Shown here: positions 1 to 7,640 of the stretch, piece after piece
Numbering within the stretch: the first letter of the stretch is position 1
How the letters are laid out: every line of letters begins with the position of its first letter
NCBI GenBank assembly: GCA_027311485.1
Contig: DAICYU010000040.1
Location: forward strand, 1 to 14,037
Source of the DNA: Acetobacteraceae bacterium
GTDB taxonomy: Bacteria > Pseudomonadota > Alphaproteobacteria > Acetobacterales > Acetobacteraceae
Length of the DNA: 14,037 bases
Reading direction: 5' to 3'
The notes under the pieces: generated by a model
Database searches by the model: none
The model's input: the letters and a program-made list of their open reading frames with translations, nothing else
What the model was told of the DNA's origin: nothing
Position numbers and translations under genes: made by a program

Positions 1-1560
1 GTCGAACACGCCCAGACGCAGGTCGCGAATGATCTCGATCCGCTCCAGCGTGTCGATGTCGGAGTGCAAATACCGCACCTTCACGCCCTGCTCGGTCAGA
101 TAATCCGTCAGTTGCTCGGCCATCCGCTTGGTCAGGGTGGTGACCAGGGTGCGGCCGCCGCGGGCGGCGACGGCCTTGACCTCACCCAGAAGGTCATCGA
201 CCTGGTATTCCACCGGGCGGATCTCGGTAACGGGATCGACCAGGCCGGTGGGGCGGATGACCTGTTCAGCGAAGGCGCCGCCGGTGCGCTCCAGCTCCCA
301 CGGGCCGGGCGTGGCGGAGACGAAGACCGACATCGGGCGGAAGCGTTCCCATTCCTCGAACTTCAACGGCCGGTTGTCGATGCAGGACGGCAGGCGGAAG
401 CCGAATTCGGACAGCACGGTCTTGCGGTTGAAGTCGCCGCGGTACATGCCGCCGATCTGCGGCACGGTGACGTGGCTTTCATCGACGACCAGCAGGGCGT
501 TTTCCGGCAGGTATTCGAACAGGGTCGGCGGCGGGTCGCCCGGGTTCCGGCCCGACAGGTAGCGGGAGTAGTTCTCGATCCCCTTGCAGGAACCGGTCGT
601 TTCCATCATTTCGATGTCGAAGGTCGTGCGCTGCTCCAGCCGCTGTGCCTCCAGCAGCTTGCCCTGGGCGTTCAGCTCCGCCAGACGCTCCTTCAGCTCG
701 ATCTTGATGTCGCGGATGGCCTGGGTCAGCGTCGGACGTGGCGTGACATAGTGGCTGTTGGCGTAGACGGTGATGTGCTGCAGGTCGGCGGTCTTCTCCC
801 CGGTCAGCGGGTCGAATTCGTTGATCGTTTCGATTTCGTCGCCAAACAGCGTGACGCGCCAGGCGCGGTCCTCATAATGGCTGGGGAAGATATCGACGGT
901 TTCGCCACGCAGGCGGAATGACCCGCGCTGGAAGGCGGTATCGTTGCGGCGGTATTGCAGGTCGACCAGCGCCTTGGCCAGCAGGTCACGGTCGATCCGG
1001 CCGCCGACCTCAAGCTTCGCGACCATCTTGGCGTAGGTTTCAACCGAGCCGATACCGTAGATGCAGGACACCGAGGCGACGACGATGACGTCGTTCCGCT
1101 CCAGCAGCGACTGCGTCGCGGCGTGGCGCATGCGGTCGATCTGCTCATTGATCTGGGCGTCTTTTTCGATATAGGTGTCGGTGCGCGGGACGTAGGCTTC
1201 CGGCTGATAGTAGTCGTAGTAGCTGACGAAATATTCCACCGCGTTGTCGGGAAAGAAGCCCTTCATCTCGCCATACAGCTGGGCGGCCAGGGTCTTGTTC
1301 GGCGCCAGGATCAGGGCGGGCTTCTGCACTGCCTCGATCACCTTGGCCATGGTGAAGGTCTTGCCCGAGCCGGTGACGCCCAGCAGCACCTGGTCGCGCT
1401 CCGCCGCCCGCACACCACGCACCAGTTCGGCGATGGCGGTGGGCTGGTCGCCGGCGGGCTGGTATTCGGACACGACCTTCAGGGGACGTGTCATCGGCTT
1501 GGCCGGCTGCTTCTGCGGCATGAACAGCACGGGCGGCGGGCGAAGAAGGGTCTGCGACAT
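1..1560 (-). CDS. uvrB: UvrABC excinuclease subunit B (3' end beyond window)
   Basis: UvrB is the DNA-damage-verifying helicase-like subunit of nucleotide excision repair; it is loaded by UvrA and recruits UvrC for incision. The first 520 residues are visible and read without interruption to the window edge. They show the N-terminal SEYQPAGDQP motif (31-40), Walker A GVTGSGKT (61-68), the Tyr-rich beta-hairpin that clamps DNA (about 114-138), helicase motif II DESH (360-363) and the start of the second helicase domain, ending in LRLGVFD just before helicase motif V. UvrB is usually about 660-730 residues, so the last helicase motifs and the UvrC-binding UVR domain lie outside. The start at 1560 (MSQTLLRPPP) gives a short extra N-terminal tail. 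Met23 at 1494 is a possible alternative, and neither has a strong Shine-Dalgarno sequence. The nearest upstream gene on this strand is the dioxygenase, 202 bp away, so uvrB probably has its own promoter. Confidence 0.97.
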   Translation of the reverse strand, partial: MSQTLLRPPPVLFMPQKQPAKPMTRPLKVVSEYQPAGDQPTAIAELVRGVRAAERDQVLLGVTGSGKTFTMAKVIEAVQKPALILAPNKTLAAQLYGEMKGFFPDNAVEYFVSYYDYYQPEAYVPRTDTYIEKDAQINEQIDRMRHAATQSLLERNDVIVVASVSCIYGIGSVETYAKMVAKLEVGGRIDRDLLAKALVDLQYRRNDTAFQRGSFRLRGETVDIFPSHYEDRAWRVTLFGDEIETINEFDPLTGEKTADLQHITVYANSHYVTPRPTLTQAIRDIKIELKERLAELNAQGKLLEAQRLEQRTTFDIEMMETTGSCKGIENYSRYLSGRNPGDPPPTLFEYLPENALLVVDESHVTVPQIGGMYRGDFNRKTVLSEFGFRLPSCIDNRPLKFEEWERFRPMSVFVSATPGPWELERTGGAFAEQVIRPTGLVDPVTEIRPVEYQVDDLLGEVKAVAARGGRTLVTTLTKRMAEQLTDYLTEQGVKVRYLHSDIDTLERIEIIRDLRLGVFD

Positions 1561-1762
1561 GAGACGGGCTTTCTGGCGGGCTGCCGGAAGAACGTCCAGG
1601 GACGCTTCCGGGGGGGGGACAGGAGAACCGTGGCCCCTACAGATGGCCCCCGCAGGCCGCGCCGTCGAGAGGCTGATTGCCGCCGCAGCCCGATCCATTC
1701 GCCGGCCGGGTCGCCCGCCCGGCGCGGATCAAGCCGCCAGCCGTGTTACCCAGCCGGCAGGA
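1561..1762. other. Intergenic region upstream of uvrB
   Basis: This 202-bp gap separates the stop of the dioxygenase gene from the uvrB start. It is GC-rich and holds no convincing ORF. A run of nine G residues (1610-1618) lies about 50 bp before the uvrB start. A 6-bp inverted repeat, GCCGGG (1705-1710) and CCCGGC (1718-1723) with a 7-nt loop, lies 40 bp after the dioxygenase stop. It could act as a weak terminator but has no T-run. No clear SOS box or sigma-70 promoter was recognised. Confidence 0.4.
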
Positions 1763-2659
1763 TCACTCCGTCAGGCACAGCCGGCGCACCGCCCGCGCGG
1801 CGCGGCGCAGGTCGAACACCAGGGTCCGCAGGTTGGTCATGCGCACGCGTGACCGCTGGCGCCACAGATGTACCAGCAAGCCGCCATGGCGACGCCACTC
1901 ACGCTCCCGCGCCGCGCGCGCGGTCCGGTGCTTCGCCCGCCAGGGGAACTCCCGCGGGGTGCGCGCGGGGGTCGGCACGCGGTCGAAGATCATGACATAG
2001 GCCAGCCGCTCCCGGTCCGACACGTTCGGGCCGGCGCCATGCACCGTGCGGCCGTTATGGATGACACACCCTCCGGCCGGCAGCGGGCAGGACACTGCCT
2101 GCTTCGGATCGAAGCCGCTGACGCACTCCAGCGCATGAATGCGAGCGTCACCGCCGGGGAAGTCATGCGGCAGGACCGGTCCCTTGTGGGACCCGGGAAC
2201 GTAGGCCATGCAGCTATTGGCCTCATCGGTCGGCTGCAACGCCAGCCAGAAGCTGATTTCGTCGTAGTCGAAAGACGGATCCTGGAACGCCTCATCCTGG
2301 TGCCATGGCGTGGCTTCACCGATCACGGCCGGCTTCATCAGCGAAATGTCCGCCTTGAAGCGAACATCACTGCCAAGCAACTGCTCGGCGATCGAGCGTG
2401 CAATCTGGAAGAAGCCGACGCCGGTGAGTTCCGGCGCAAACGACCGCGGATGCAGGATCTGCGGAAAGCGCGCGGGAGCTGTACCGTCATCAACGCCGAG
2501 GGCGTCGAACAAGGCGCCTTCCTCGAAGCCGACATTGCGGCGGTGTAGACTGAGAAGTGTGTCGCGCAGAGCCGCGATTTCGGCCTGGGGAAGGCCCGTA
2601 TCGAAGGTCAGAAAGCCTTGCTCGCGGTAACGTGCGACCATCTCTGGACTGAGACGCAT
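1763..2659 (-). CDS. Phytanoyl-CoA dioxygenase (PhyH) family protein
   Basis: This is a predicted Fe(II)/2-oxoglutarate-dependent oxygenase of the PhyH family (298 residues), a cytosolic enzyme that would hydroxylate an unknown small substrate. The iron-binding triad is visible: His120 and Asp122 in TPWHQDEAF, and His207 in NGRTVHGAG. Arg218, eleven residues after the distal His, fits the 2-oxoglutarate-binding Arg of the family. The double-stranded beta-helix core (about 95-230) includes FWLALQPTDEANSCMAYVPGSHKG. The C-terminal 50 residues are Arg-rich. The frame stays open upstream to 2785, but those 42 codons are AT-rich and non-family-like. Met at 2659 (MRLSPEMVARYREQGFL) begins where family homology begins and has GGAG about 10 nt upstream. 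Family members also include ectoine hydroxylase and halogenase-like enzymes, so the substrate cannot be named. No neighbouring gene points to a pathway. Confidence 0.9.
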   Translation of the reverse strand: MRLSPEMVARYREQGFLTFDTGLPQAEIAALRDTLLSLHRRNVGFEEGALFDALGVDDGTAPARFPQILHPRSFAPELTGVGFFQIARSIAEQLLGSDVRFKADISLMKPAVIGEATPWHQDEAFQDPSFDYDEISFWLALQPTDEANSCMAYVPGSHKGPVLPHDFPGGDARIHALECVSGFDPKQAVSCPLPAGGCVIHNGRTVHGAGPNVSDRERLAYVMIFDRVPTPARTPREFPWRAKHRTARAAREREWRRHGGLLVHLWRQRSRVRMTNLRTLVFDLRRAARAVRRLCLTE

Positions 2660-2947
2660 CACGGCCAGACTCCATGGAGGTGCAACCCAAACGGGAAAGG
2701 ATCGCACAGAAGTGGAACAGTATGGAAATGAGATTAGCTGAATACACGAACTCAAACTAATCACGATTGGCCTGATTTTGCCCACGTATGGTTATAAGGC
2801 GTGAAAAATGACAGTATAGCGTATGACATTCTCGTGTTTGATGGATACGTTACACTTGTTACGTTAATCCGGATGGCAGTCCCTGCTGCCCCGGCCTGCG
2901 TCCCAGGGTTGTCGTGAACCGGACGCCCAGGCGGACGTTGGCGGTTC
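2660..2947. promoter_or_regulatory. AT-rich divergent intergenic region between PhyH and DUF3429 genes
   Basis: These 288 bp separate two divergently transcribed genes and should hold both promoters. GC drops to about 41% over 2701-2880 by direct count (74 of 180 bases), against well over 60% around it. The heptamer TACGTTA occurs twice, 14 bp apart (2846-2852 and 2860-2866). Related CGTAT (2785-2789, 2820-2824) and ATACG (2845-2849) words also recur, which could be operator half-sites. A TTATAA element (2792-2797) resembles a -10 box, but no -35 at good spacing was found. The assignment as regulatory DNA is inferred from position and composition. Confidence 0.45.
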
Positions 2948-3412
2948 ATGGCGGACACACGCACCTTTACAGTCACGGAGCCTCGGCAGGTTCCGGCATT
3001 AAGCCTGCTGCTTGGTTTCGGTGCGATGATACCGCTGGCGGCGGGTGCCATCCTGACATGGGTCCTGCCTGAACCGGGAAGCGGGCTGGCGCGGGGTGCC
3101 GCGCTGATGTGGGGCAGCGCGATCCTGCTATTCCTGTCGGGGGTGCGCCGCGGCGTCAGCTTCCGCACCCCGGCCGGCCCGACCGTGGCGCAGATCCTGA
3201 CGATGCTGTGGCTGTTCGCACTGGGCCTTGTGGCATTGCCGCTACTCCCCGGACCGCTGGCGCCGGTGCCGCTGCTGCTCGGTTATCTGAGCATCGCCGT
3301 GCTGGACCCCATCGCCGCCCGGCGAAATGAGACGTCCCTGTTCTTCGCCCGACTGCGGCCGGTGCAGATGGCAATCCCAGTGATCAGCCTGCTCGCCATG
3401 GTAGTAAGGTAG
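2948..3412 (+). CDS. DUF3429 family small inner-membrane protein
   Basis: This is a 154-residue hydrophobic protein with about five predicted membrane segments (roughly 17-38, 48-66, 80-98, 104-120 and 140-153). The spacing of helices and the SAILLFLSGVRRGVSF segment near residue 57 resemble the DUF3429 family of small bacterial membrane proteins, for which no function is established. There is no signal peptide cleavage site and no catalytic motif. The start ATG at 2948 gives a polar 14-residue N-tail before the first helix; the Shine-Dalgarno match is weak. It lies downstream of the AT-rich island and 217 bp before the sugar transferase start on the same strand, probably as a separate unit because a hairpin follows its stop. 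The coding call is firm from codon use and hydropathy; the family name is from memory of the motif. Confidence 0.8.
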   Translation: MADTRTFTVTEPRQVPALSLLLGFGAMIPLAAGAILTWVLPEPGSGLARGAALMWGSAILLFLSGVRRGVSFRTPAGPTVAQILTMLWLFALGLVALPLLPGPLAPVPLLLGYLSIAVLDPIAARRNETSLFFARLRPVQMAIPVISLLAMVVR

Positions 3413-3432
3413 GCCGTCTGTGGCTGCGGCTG

Positions 3433-3453
3433 GACCGGCGGTTCGTGCCGGTC
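3433..3453 (+). terminator. Candidate hairpin terminator after the DUF3429 gene
   Basis: A perfect 7-bp inverted repeat, GACCGGC (3433-3439) and GCCGGTC (3447-3453), with a 7-nt loop starts 21 nt after the DUF3429 stop. No T-tract follows, so it is only a possible terminator. The rest of the gap up to the sugar transferase start (3413-3629) shows nothing else clear. Confidence 0.35.
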
Positions 3454-3629
3454 GTGGTTCAACCTGTCGGGACACGCCAATCCCGCCGCCAGGTCGCGCC
3501 GCCCTGGGTCATCGCACCCCATCACAGCGGGTCGGCAGAAAATTCCCGTGCCGGATGGGCATCTGTTCTGATAGCAAAATCCCGTGAGGGTTGTATGCAC
3601 AAGGAATCAGGCGGGATCGGATCGGGTTG

Positions 3630-5045
3630 ATGCCGAGCATGTCAAAAATCACCACGGGCGCGGTGCTGTGCGTTCTGGATATTGCGGTTCTGGCAACCCT
3701 CTGGCCCGTGGCAACCTGGCTGGACCGCCCGGCGTCGATGTCGCTGTTCAATGTCCATGGTGACGTCAGGGGCATCGTTTACCCGTTGTGCGACCTTCTG
3801 CTGCTGTTCGCGATGGGGCTGTACCGGCGGGACGCCATCCTGAACCTGAAGCAATCGCTGACCCGGGTGCCGTTGGTGGTGGGTATGGGCGCGGCCCTGG
3901 CGCTGCTGACATCCATCTTCTACGGCGCCGCGGCGGCGGGGTCGCACGCAATGGGGCAGCGTGACCAGGCCAGGGTGTTCGCGCTGGCGGTTGTCACGTT
4001 CACCATCCTGGCGTTCCTGGCGCGCATGCTCGTCGATGTCATGGTGCGGCGGCACGTGTTGCGCCGCCGGCTGCTGATCATCGGCACCGGGCAGCGTGCG
4101 TGGGAGCTGATGCTGATTCTGGGACGGGAGGGCAACAGCCTGCATGACGACGTGACCCTGGTGCATGATCCGTCGCAACCACCCATCGACGCCCGGCTGG
4201 CGGAGGAACGGCTGGACCAGATCGTGCGGGCACCCGATTTCGATATCGCCGCCATCGCCGCCGAGGTCCGCGCCGACCTGATCATCGTCGCCCCGGACGA
4301 GCGGCGGGGGATGAACCTGGAGCGGCTGCTGGACTGCAAGAAGGCCGGTTACCCTGTGATCGACTACCTGACCTTCGTGGAGCGGGAAATCCGCCGCATC
4401 GACCTGAAGCGGATCGAACTCGGCTGGCTGGTGTATTCTGAAGGGTTCACGTTCGGTCCGCTGGACCGGTTCCTGAAGCGCGCCTTCGACCTTGTCGCCA
4501 GCGTCGTGGCCCTGTTGCTGACCGCGCCGCTGATCCTGGGCGGCATGATCGCGATCCGCCTGGGGGACCCGGGGCCGGTACTGTACCGGCAGGAACGGGT
4601 GACGCAGGACGGCAGGGTGTTCCGGATCATGAAACTGCGCACGATGCGGGTGGATGCCGAGGCGCGCGGGGCGGTCTGGGCGGCGGAGCGGGACAGCCGC
4701 ATCACCCGGGCGGGCAGCTTCCTGCGGCGCAGCCGGATCGATGAGCTGCCGCAGCTGGTGAACATCCTGCGGGGCGAGATGTCCTTTGTCGGCCCGCGGC
4801 CGGAGCGTCCGGTGTTCGTTGCCGAACTGGCGGCCAAGCTGCCGCTTTATAACGAGCGGCACATGGTCAAGGCGGGGCTGACCGGCTGGGCGCAGATCAA
4901 CTACCCCTACGGCGCCTCGATCGATGACGCGCGCTCAAAGCTCAGCTACGACCTGTATTATGTGAAGAACTTCTCGATCCTGTTCGATCTGGTCATTCTG
5001 CTGCAGACCCTGCGTGTCGTGCTGTGGCCGACCGGCGTACGATGA
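3630..5045 (+). CDS. Polyprenyl-phosphate sugar-1-phosphate transferase, PEP-CTERM/EpsB type
   Basis: This membrane enzyme is predicted to start an exopolysaccharide repeat unit by moving a sugar-1-phosphate from a nucleotide sugar to undecaprenyl phosphate at the inner membrane. It has 471 residues. Four N-terminal membrane helices (about 9-30, 49-64, 80-103 and 115-138) are followed by a Rossmann-like region beginning RRLLIIGTGQ (146-155). DYLTFVEREIRRIDL...GWLVYSEGF (245-273) is typical of the PEP-CTERM-associated EpsB subfamily. The C-terminal bacterial sugar transferase domain begins KRAFDLVASVV (283-293). It includes the reentrant helix with TAPLI (298-302), the conserved KLRTM (335-339), the Asp-Glu pair of RIDELPQL (371-372), SFVGPRPERP (385-394) and GLTGWAQINYPYG (416-428). 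A TTG at 3591 could extend it by 13 codons but has no spaced ribosome site; ATG 3639 is also possible. No other polysaccharide gene lies nearby. Its last 53 bp overlap the convergent MFS gene. Confidence 0.93.
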   Translation: MPSMSKITTGAVLCVLDIAVLATLWPVATWLDRPASMSLFNVHGDVRGIVYPLCDLLLLFAMGLYRRDAILNLKQSLTRVPLVVGMGAALALLTSIFYGAAAAGSHAMGQRDQARVFALAVVTFTILAFLARMLVDVMVRRHVLRRRLLIIGTGQRAWELMLILGREGNSLHDDVTLVHDPSQPPIDARLAEERLDQIVRAPDFDIAAIAAEVRADLIIVAPDERRGMNLERLLDCKKAGYPVIDYLTFVEREIRRIDLKRIELGWLVYSEGFTFGPLDRFLKRAFDLVASVVALLLTAPLILGGMIAIRLGDPGPVLYRQERVTQDGRVFRIMKLRTMRVDAEARGAVWAAERDSRITRAGSFLRRSRIDELPQLVNILRGEMSFVGPRPERPVFVAELAAKLPLYNERHMVKAGLTGWAQINYPYGASIDDARSKLSYDLYYVKNFSILFDLVILLQTLRVVLWPTGVR

Positions 5046-6237
5046 AGGGCGACCGGGCGAGCAGATAGAGGGCGATCAGCAGGTTCAGGGCATTCCAGGC
5101 GACCCCGTTGGCGAAGGCGATGCGGTAGGAGCCGGTCATGTCGAAGATGACGCCTGACAGCCAGCCACCCAGCGCCATGCCGAGCAGGGTCATCATGATG
5201 ACGATACCGACCCGCGTGCCGGCCTGCTGTACGGGAAAGCTCTCGCGGATGATGATCGGGTAGCTGGGCACGAGGCCGCCCTGGAACAGGCCGAACAGGG
5301 CGGAGATCACGTATAGCGAGGTCAGCCCGTCACTCAACATGTACAGGATCAGCGCCAGCATCTGCGCGGCCGAACCGATGGCAAGCGTCGCCACGCCGCC
5401 CAGCCGGTCGGCGAGGAAGCCGGAGCCGATGCGGCTGATGATGCCGAACCCCAGCATCAGCGACAGCATCTCGGCACCCCGGATGGCGCCGTAGCCGAGG
5501 TCGCTGCAATAGGCGACGATGTGGACCTGCGGCATGGACATCGCCACGCAGCAGGCCAGCCCGGCGATCGCCAGCAGGGTTTGCAGCACGCCAGGAGGCA
5601 GGTCGATCCGGCGGTTGACGGCGACGGCGGCGGCGGCCCGTTCCGCCGTATGCACCGGCGGACGGCCGCGCAGCAGCAAGGCCAGCAGCGGCATGACCGT
5701 GAGGCAGAGGATCGCCACCGTGACATGCGTGGCGCGCCAGCCCTGCGCGCGATTCAGGGTCTCGATCAGCGGCGGCCAGAATGAGCCGGCGATGTAGTTG
5801 CCCGAGGCGCAGAGCGCGACGGCGATGCCCCGGCGGCGCTCGAACCAGTGTGAGACGTCGGCGATCAAGGGCACGTAGGTGGCCGCCACGCCGAACAGGC
5901 CAATCAGCAGGTAGGCGGCGGAAAACTCGGTCAGGCCGTGGGACAGCGATGCCAGGAAGTAGCCGACGCCCAGGGAGACGGCGCCGATCAGCAGCGGCAG
6001 CATGACGCCGAACCGGTCGGCGAGGCGCCCCATGACGACGCCGCCGACGCCGAAGCCGATCATGGTCAGGGTAAACGGCATCGACGCGGCGGCGCGGTCC
6101 ACGTGGAACGTGGTCTGCACGGCCGGCAGGACGACGACGACGGACCACATGCCGACGCAGCCGATGGCGGACAACAGAATGGAGATGCCAAGGCGCAGCC
6201 AGGCATAGGGCGAGTCGACGTCGCGGTTGCGGAACAT
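4993..6237 (-). CDS. Major facilitator superfamily transporter (MCT-like)
   Basis: This 414-residue protein has the length and hydropathy of a 12-helix MFS permease in the inner membrane. The family motif A between helices 2 and 3 is present as GRLADRFG (70-77), with a second copy, GFLADRLGG, at the matching place in the C-terminal half. A hydrophilic central loop (RGRPPVHTAERAAAAVAVNRR) separates the halves. FPVQQAGTRVGIVIMMTLLGMALGGWLSG and the overall pattern resemble monocarboxylate/organic-anion type MFS members, but the substrate cannot be read from sequence. The start ATG overlaps the stop of the CinA-like gene by one base (TGATG), with GAGAAG a few bases upstream, so the two are probably translated in a coupled way. 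The 3' end runs 53 bp into the convergent sugar transferase gene, so the last 17 codons are antisense to that gene. Confidence 0.93.
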   Translation of the reverse strand: MFRNRDVDSPYAWLRLGISILLSAIGCVGMWSVVVVLPAVQTTFHVDRAAASMPFTLTMIGFGVGGVVMGRLADRFGVMLPLLIGAVSLGVGYFLASLSHGLTEFSAAYLLIGLFGVAATYVPLIADVSHWFERRRGIAVALCASGNYIAGSFWPPLIETLNRAQGWRATHVTVAILCLTVMPLLALLLRGRPPVHTAERAAAAVAVNRRIDLPPGVLQTLLAIAGLACCVAMSMPQVHIVAYCSDLGYGAIRGAEMLSLMLGFGIISRIGSGFLADRLGGVATLAIGSAAQMLALILYMLSDGLTSLYVISALFGLFQGGLVPSYPIIIRESFPVQQAGTRVGIVIMMTLLGMALGGWLSGVIFDMTGSYRIAFANGVAWNALNLLIALYLLARSPFIVRRSATARHAGSAAE

Positions 6238-7490
6238 CAGGTCTTCTCGAAATCAATCCGTTCGACGACGGGCAGGCCTTGCAGGAAGCGGCGCAGGCAG
6301 TCCATGCCCAGCTCCACGGCGCCAAGGCGGACCCATTCGCGCCCGCCGAGGATGCGGGAGCGGCGGAATTCACTGCGCCCGGCGGTGGCGATGCCGATCC
6401 AGATGGTGCCGCCGAAATCGATCCGGTCGGCGCCGTCATCGAGTTCGATCAGCACCGCGAGCGCGTGGGTGGCGCCGGTCTGCTCCCGCGCGGCGCGGAC
6501 GACGGCTTCGGTGGTGTCCTGGTCGAGGTGTGGCGGCACCGTCACCCCGAACAGATGGTCCAGCTGGCGGGTGACGGTGCCGTGGCGGAACACTGTCTCG
6601 GCGCCCGGCATATGCGCGATGCGGGCGGCGATCTGGCCGGCGGTGAAGGTTTCGACAACGCTCAGGGTGCCATCCTGCGCGGACAGGGCCTTGAGGATGA
6701 CGCCTTCGAGGGTCTGGTCGTCCTCGGCGATGATGAAGTTGCCCAGGCGCTTGCGGACTTCGGCGGTGACCGGGGCGAGCTTGCGGTGGACGTCGTCCAT
6801 GTCGGTGCCGCGGACCGTCAGCTTGGTTTCCAGCTGCGGGTAGTGGGCGCGAAAGCCCAGCTTGACGCCGCCGGTGGGATCGAGGGCTTCCAGGCCGGTG
6901 AGCAGCTGATCGACGTGGGATTCGCCGAGGCCGTAGGAGTGGAAGCGCTTCAGGTGGATCGCGGTCGGGGCGCCGGACCGGGCGAGGATGCGGGGGACCA
7001 CCTGCTCCTCCAGCATGCGGCGGAGTTCGCGGGGCACGCCGGGGGTGAAAAAGAAGCGGGCCTTGCCGATGTCCACCGCGAAGCCGCAGGCGGTGCCGAT
7101 CGGGTTGTCCAGCATCTCGGCCGTGGCGGGCAGCATCGCCTGCTTGACGTTGTTGGGCGGCATGGTGCGGGACCGCTTGCTGAAGAAGTCCTGCATCTTG
7201 GCCAGCCATTCCTCGTGCAGCACGAGTTCGACGCCGGCAGCCTGGGCGGCGATTTCCTGCGACAGATCGTCCACGGTGGGACCAAGGCCGCCGTTGACGA
7301 TCACCGCGTCGGCACGCTCCCCGGCCTGGCGGAAGGCGGCGAGCAGGGTTTCACGGTCATCGCCGACGGTGGTGCCCCAACGGACGGACAGGCCGACATC
7401 CTCCAGCTTTTGGGCCATGTAGGAGAAATTGGTATTGGTGATCTTGCCGGTCAGCACCTCATCGCCGGTGCAGATGATCTCGATGTTCAT
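6237..7490 (-). CDS. CinA-like protein (YfaY type) with degenerate NMN-deamidase domain
   Basis: This 417-residue protein has the two-domain CinA layout. The N-terminal molybdopterin-binding-like domain (COG1058 type) shows ICTGDEVLTGKITNTN (6-21), VNGGLGPTVDDLS (65-77), NPIGTACGFAV (129-139) and FFTPGVPRE (147-155). A C-terminal domain covers about 258-410. In active PncC/CinA deamidases the C-domain carries an AESCTGG motif with the catalytic Ser, and a VTYSN..K segment with a Tyr and the catalytic Lys. Here the first reads VETFTAG (279-285) and the second VTRQLDHL (306-313), so Ser, Tyr and Lys are all lost. The overall sequence, including LVLHEEWL and KQAMLPATAEMLDNPIGTACGF, matches what I remember of E. 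coli YfaY, an inactive-type CinA paralogue. The start at 7490 is fixed by GGGAGGA just upstream. It lies first in a two-gene unit with the MFS gene. Confidence 0.9.
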   Translation of the reverse strand: MNIEIICTGDEVLTGKITNTNFSYMAQKLEDVGLSVRWGTTVGDDRETLLAAFRQAGERADAVIVNGGLGPTVDDLSQEIAAQAAGVELVLHEEWLAKMQDFFSKRSRTMPPNNVKQAMLPATAEMLDNPIGTACGFAVDIGKARFFFTPGVPRELRRMLEEQVVPRILARSGAPTAIHLKRFHSYGLGESHVDQLLTGLEALDPTGGVKLGFRAHYPQLETKLTVRGTDMDDVHRKLAPVTAEVRKRLGNFIIAEDDQTLEGVILKALSAQDGTLSVVETFTAGQIAARIAHMPGAETVFRHGTVTRQLDHLFGVTVPPHLDQDTTEAVVRAAREQTGATHALAVLIELDDGADRIDFGGTIWIGIATAGRSEFRRSRILGGREWVRLGAVELGMDCLRRFLQGLPVVERIDFEKT

Positions 7491-7493
7491 GGG

Positions 7494-7500
7494 TCCTCCC
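7494..7500 (-). promoter_or_regulatory. Shine-Dalgarno fixing the start of the CinA-like gene
   Basis: GGGAGGA on the minus strand lies 3 nt before ATG 7490 (GGAGG ends 4 nt before it). It is the strongest ribosome site near this gene and selects MNIEIICTGDE over the longer reading from 7541. Confidence 0.7.
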
Positions 7501-7640
7501 GTCCGAAGGGGCAGATTGCGGGCATGCAAACCGGACGGCAAGGGGCGCGGGCGTAAGGTCTGGGCCGCGTGCGCGCCAAGGGTGGCGGATGAGGCCGGTG
7601 GCCGCCGACCCGTGGGGCTGCGTCGCCGGCGGCCGGACGG

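Noticed and set aside
64..1995. Long open frames on the plus strand across uvrB and the start of the next gap
   Set aside because: They are antisense to uvrB, have low-complexity Arg/Gly/His-rich translations and match no family; GC-rich DNA leaves such frames open by chance.
2659..2785. Longer N-terminus for the dioxygenase, starting at 2785
   Set aside because: The extra 42 codons lie in the AT-rich intergenic region, have no family resemblance and no ribosome site.
3591..3629. TTG start for the sugar transferase
   Set aside because: The purine-rich stretch touches the TTG with no spacing and the extra 13 residues precede the expected short N-tail; ATG 3630 or 3639 is more likely.
6279..7556. 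425-codon open frame on the plus strand opposite the CinA-like gene
   Set aside because: It is a mirror of the real gene; the translation is rich in Gly, Ala, Asp and His without any recognisable domain.
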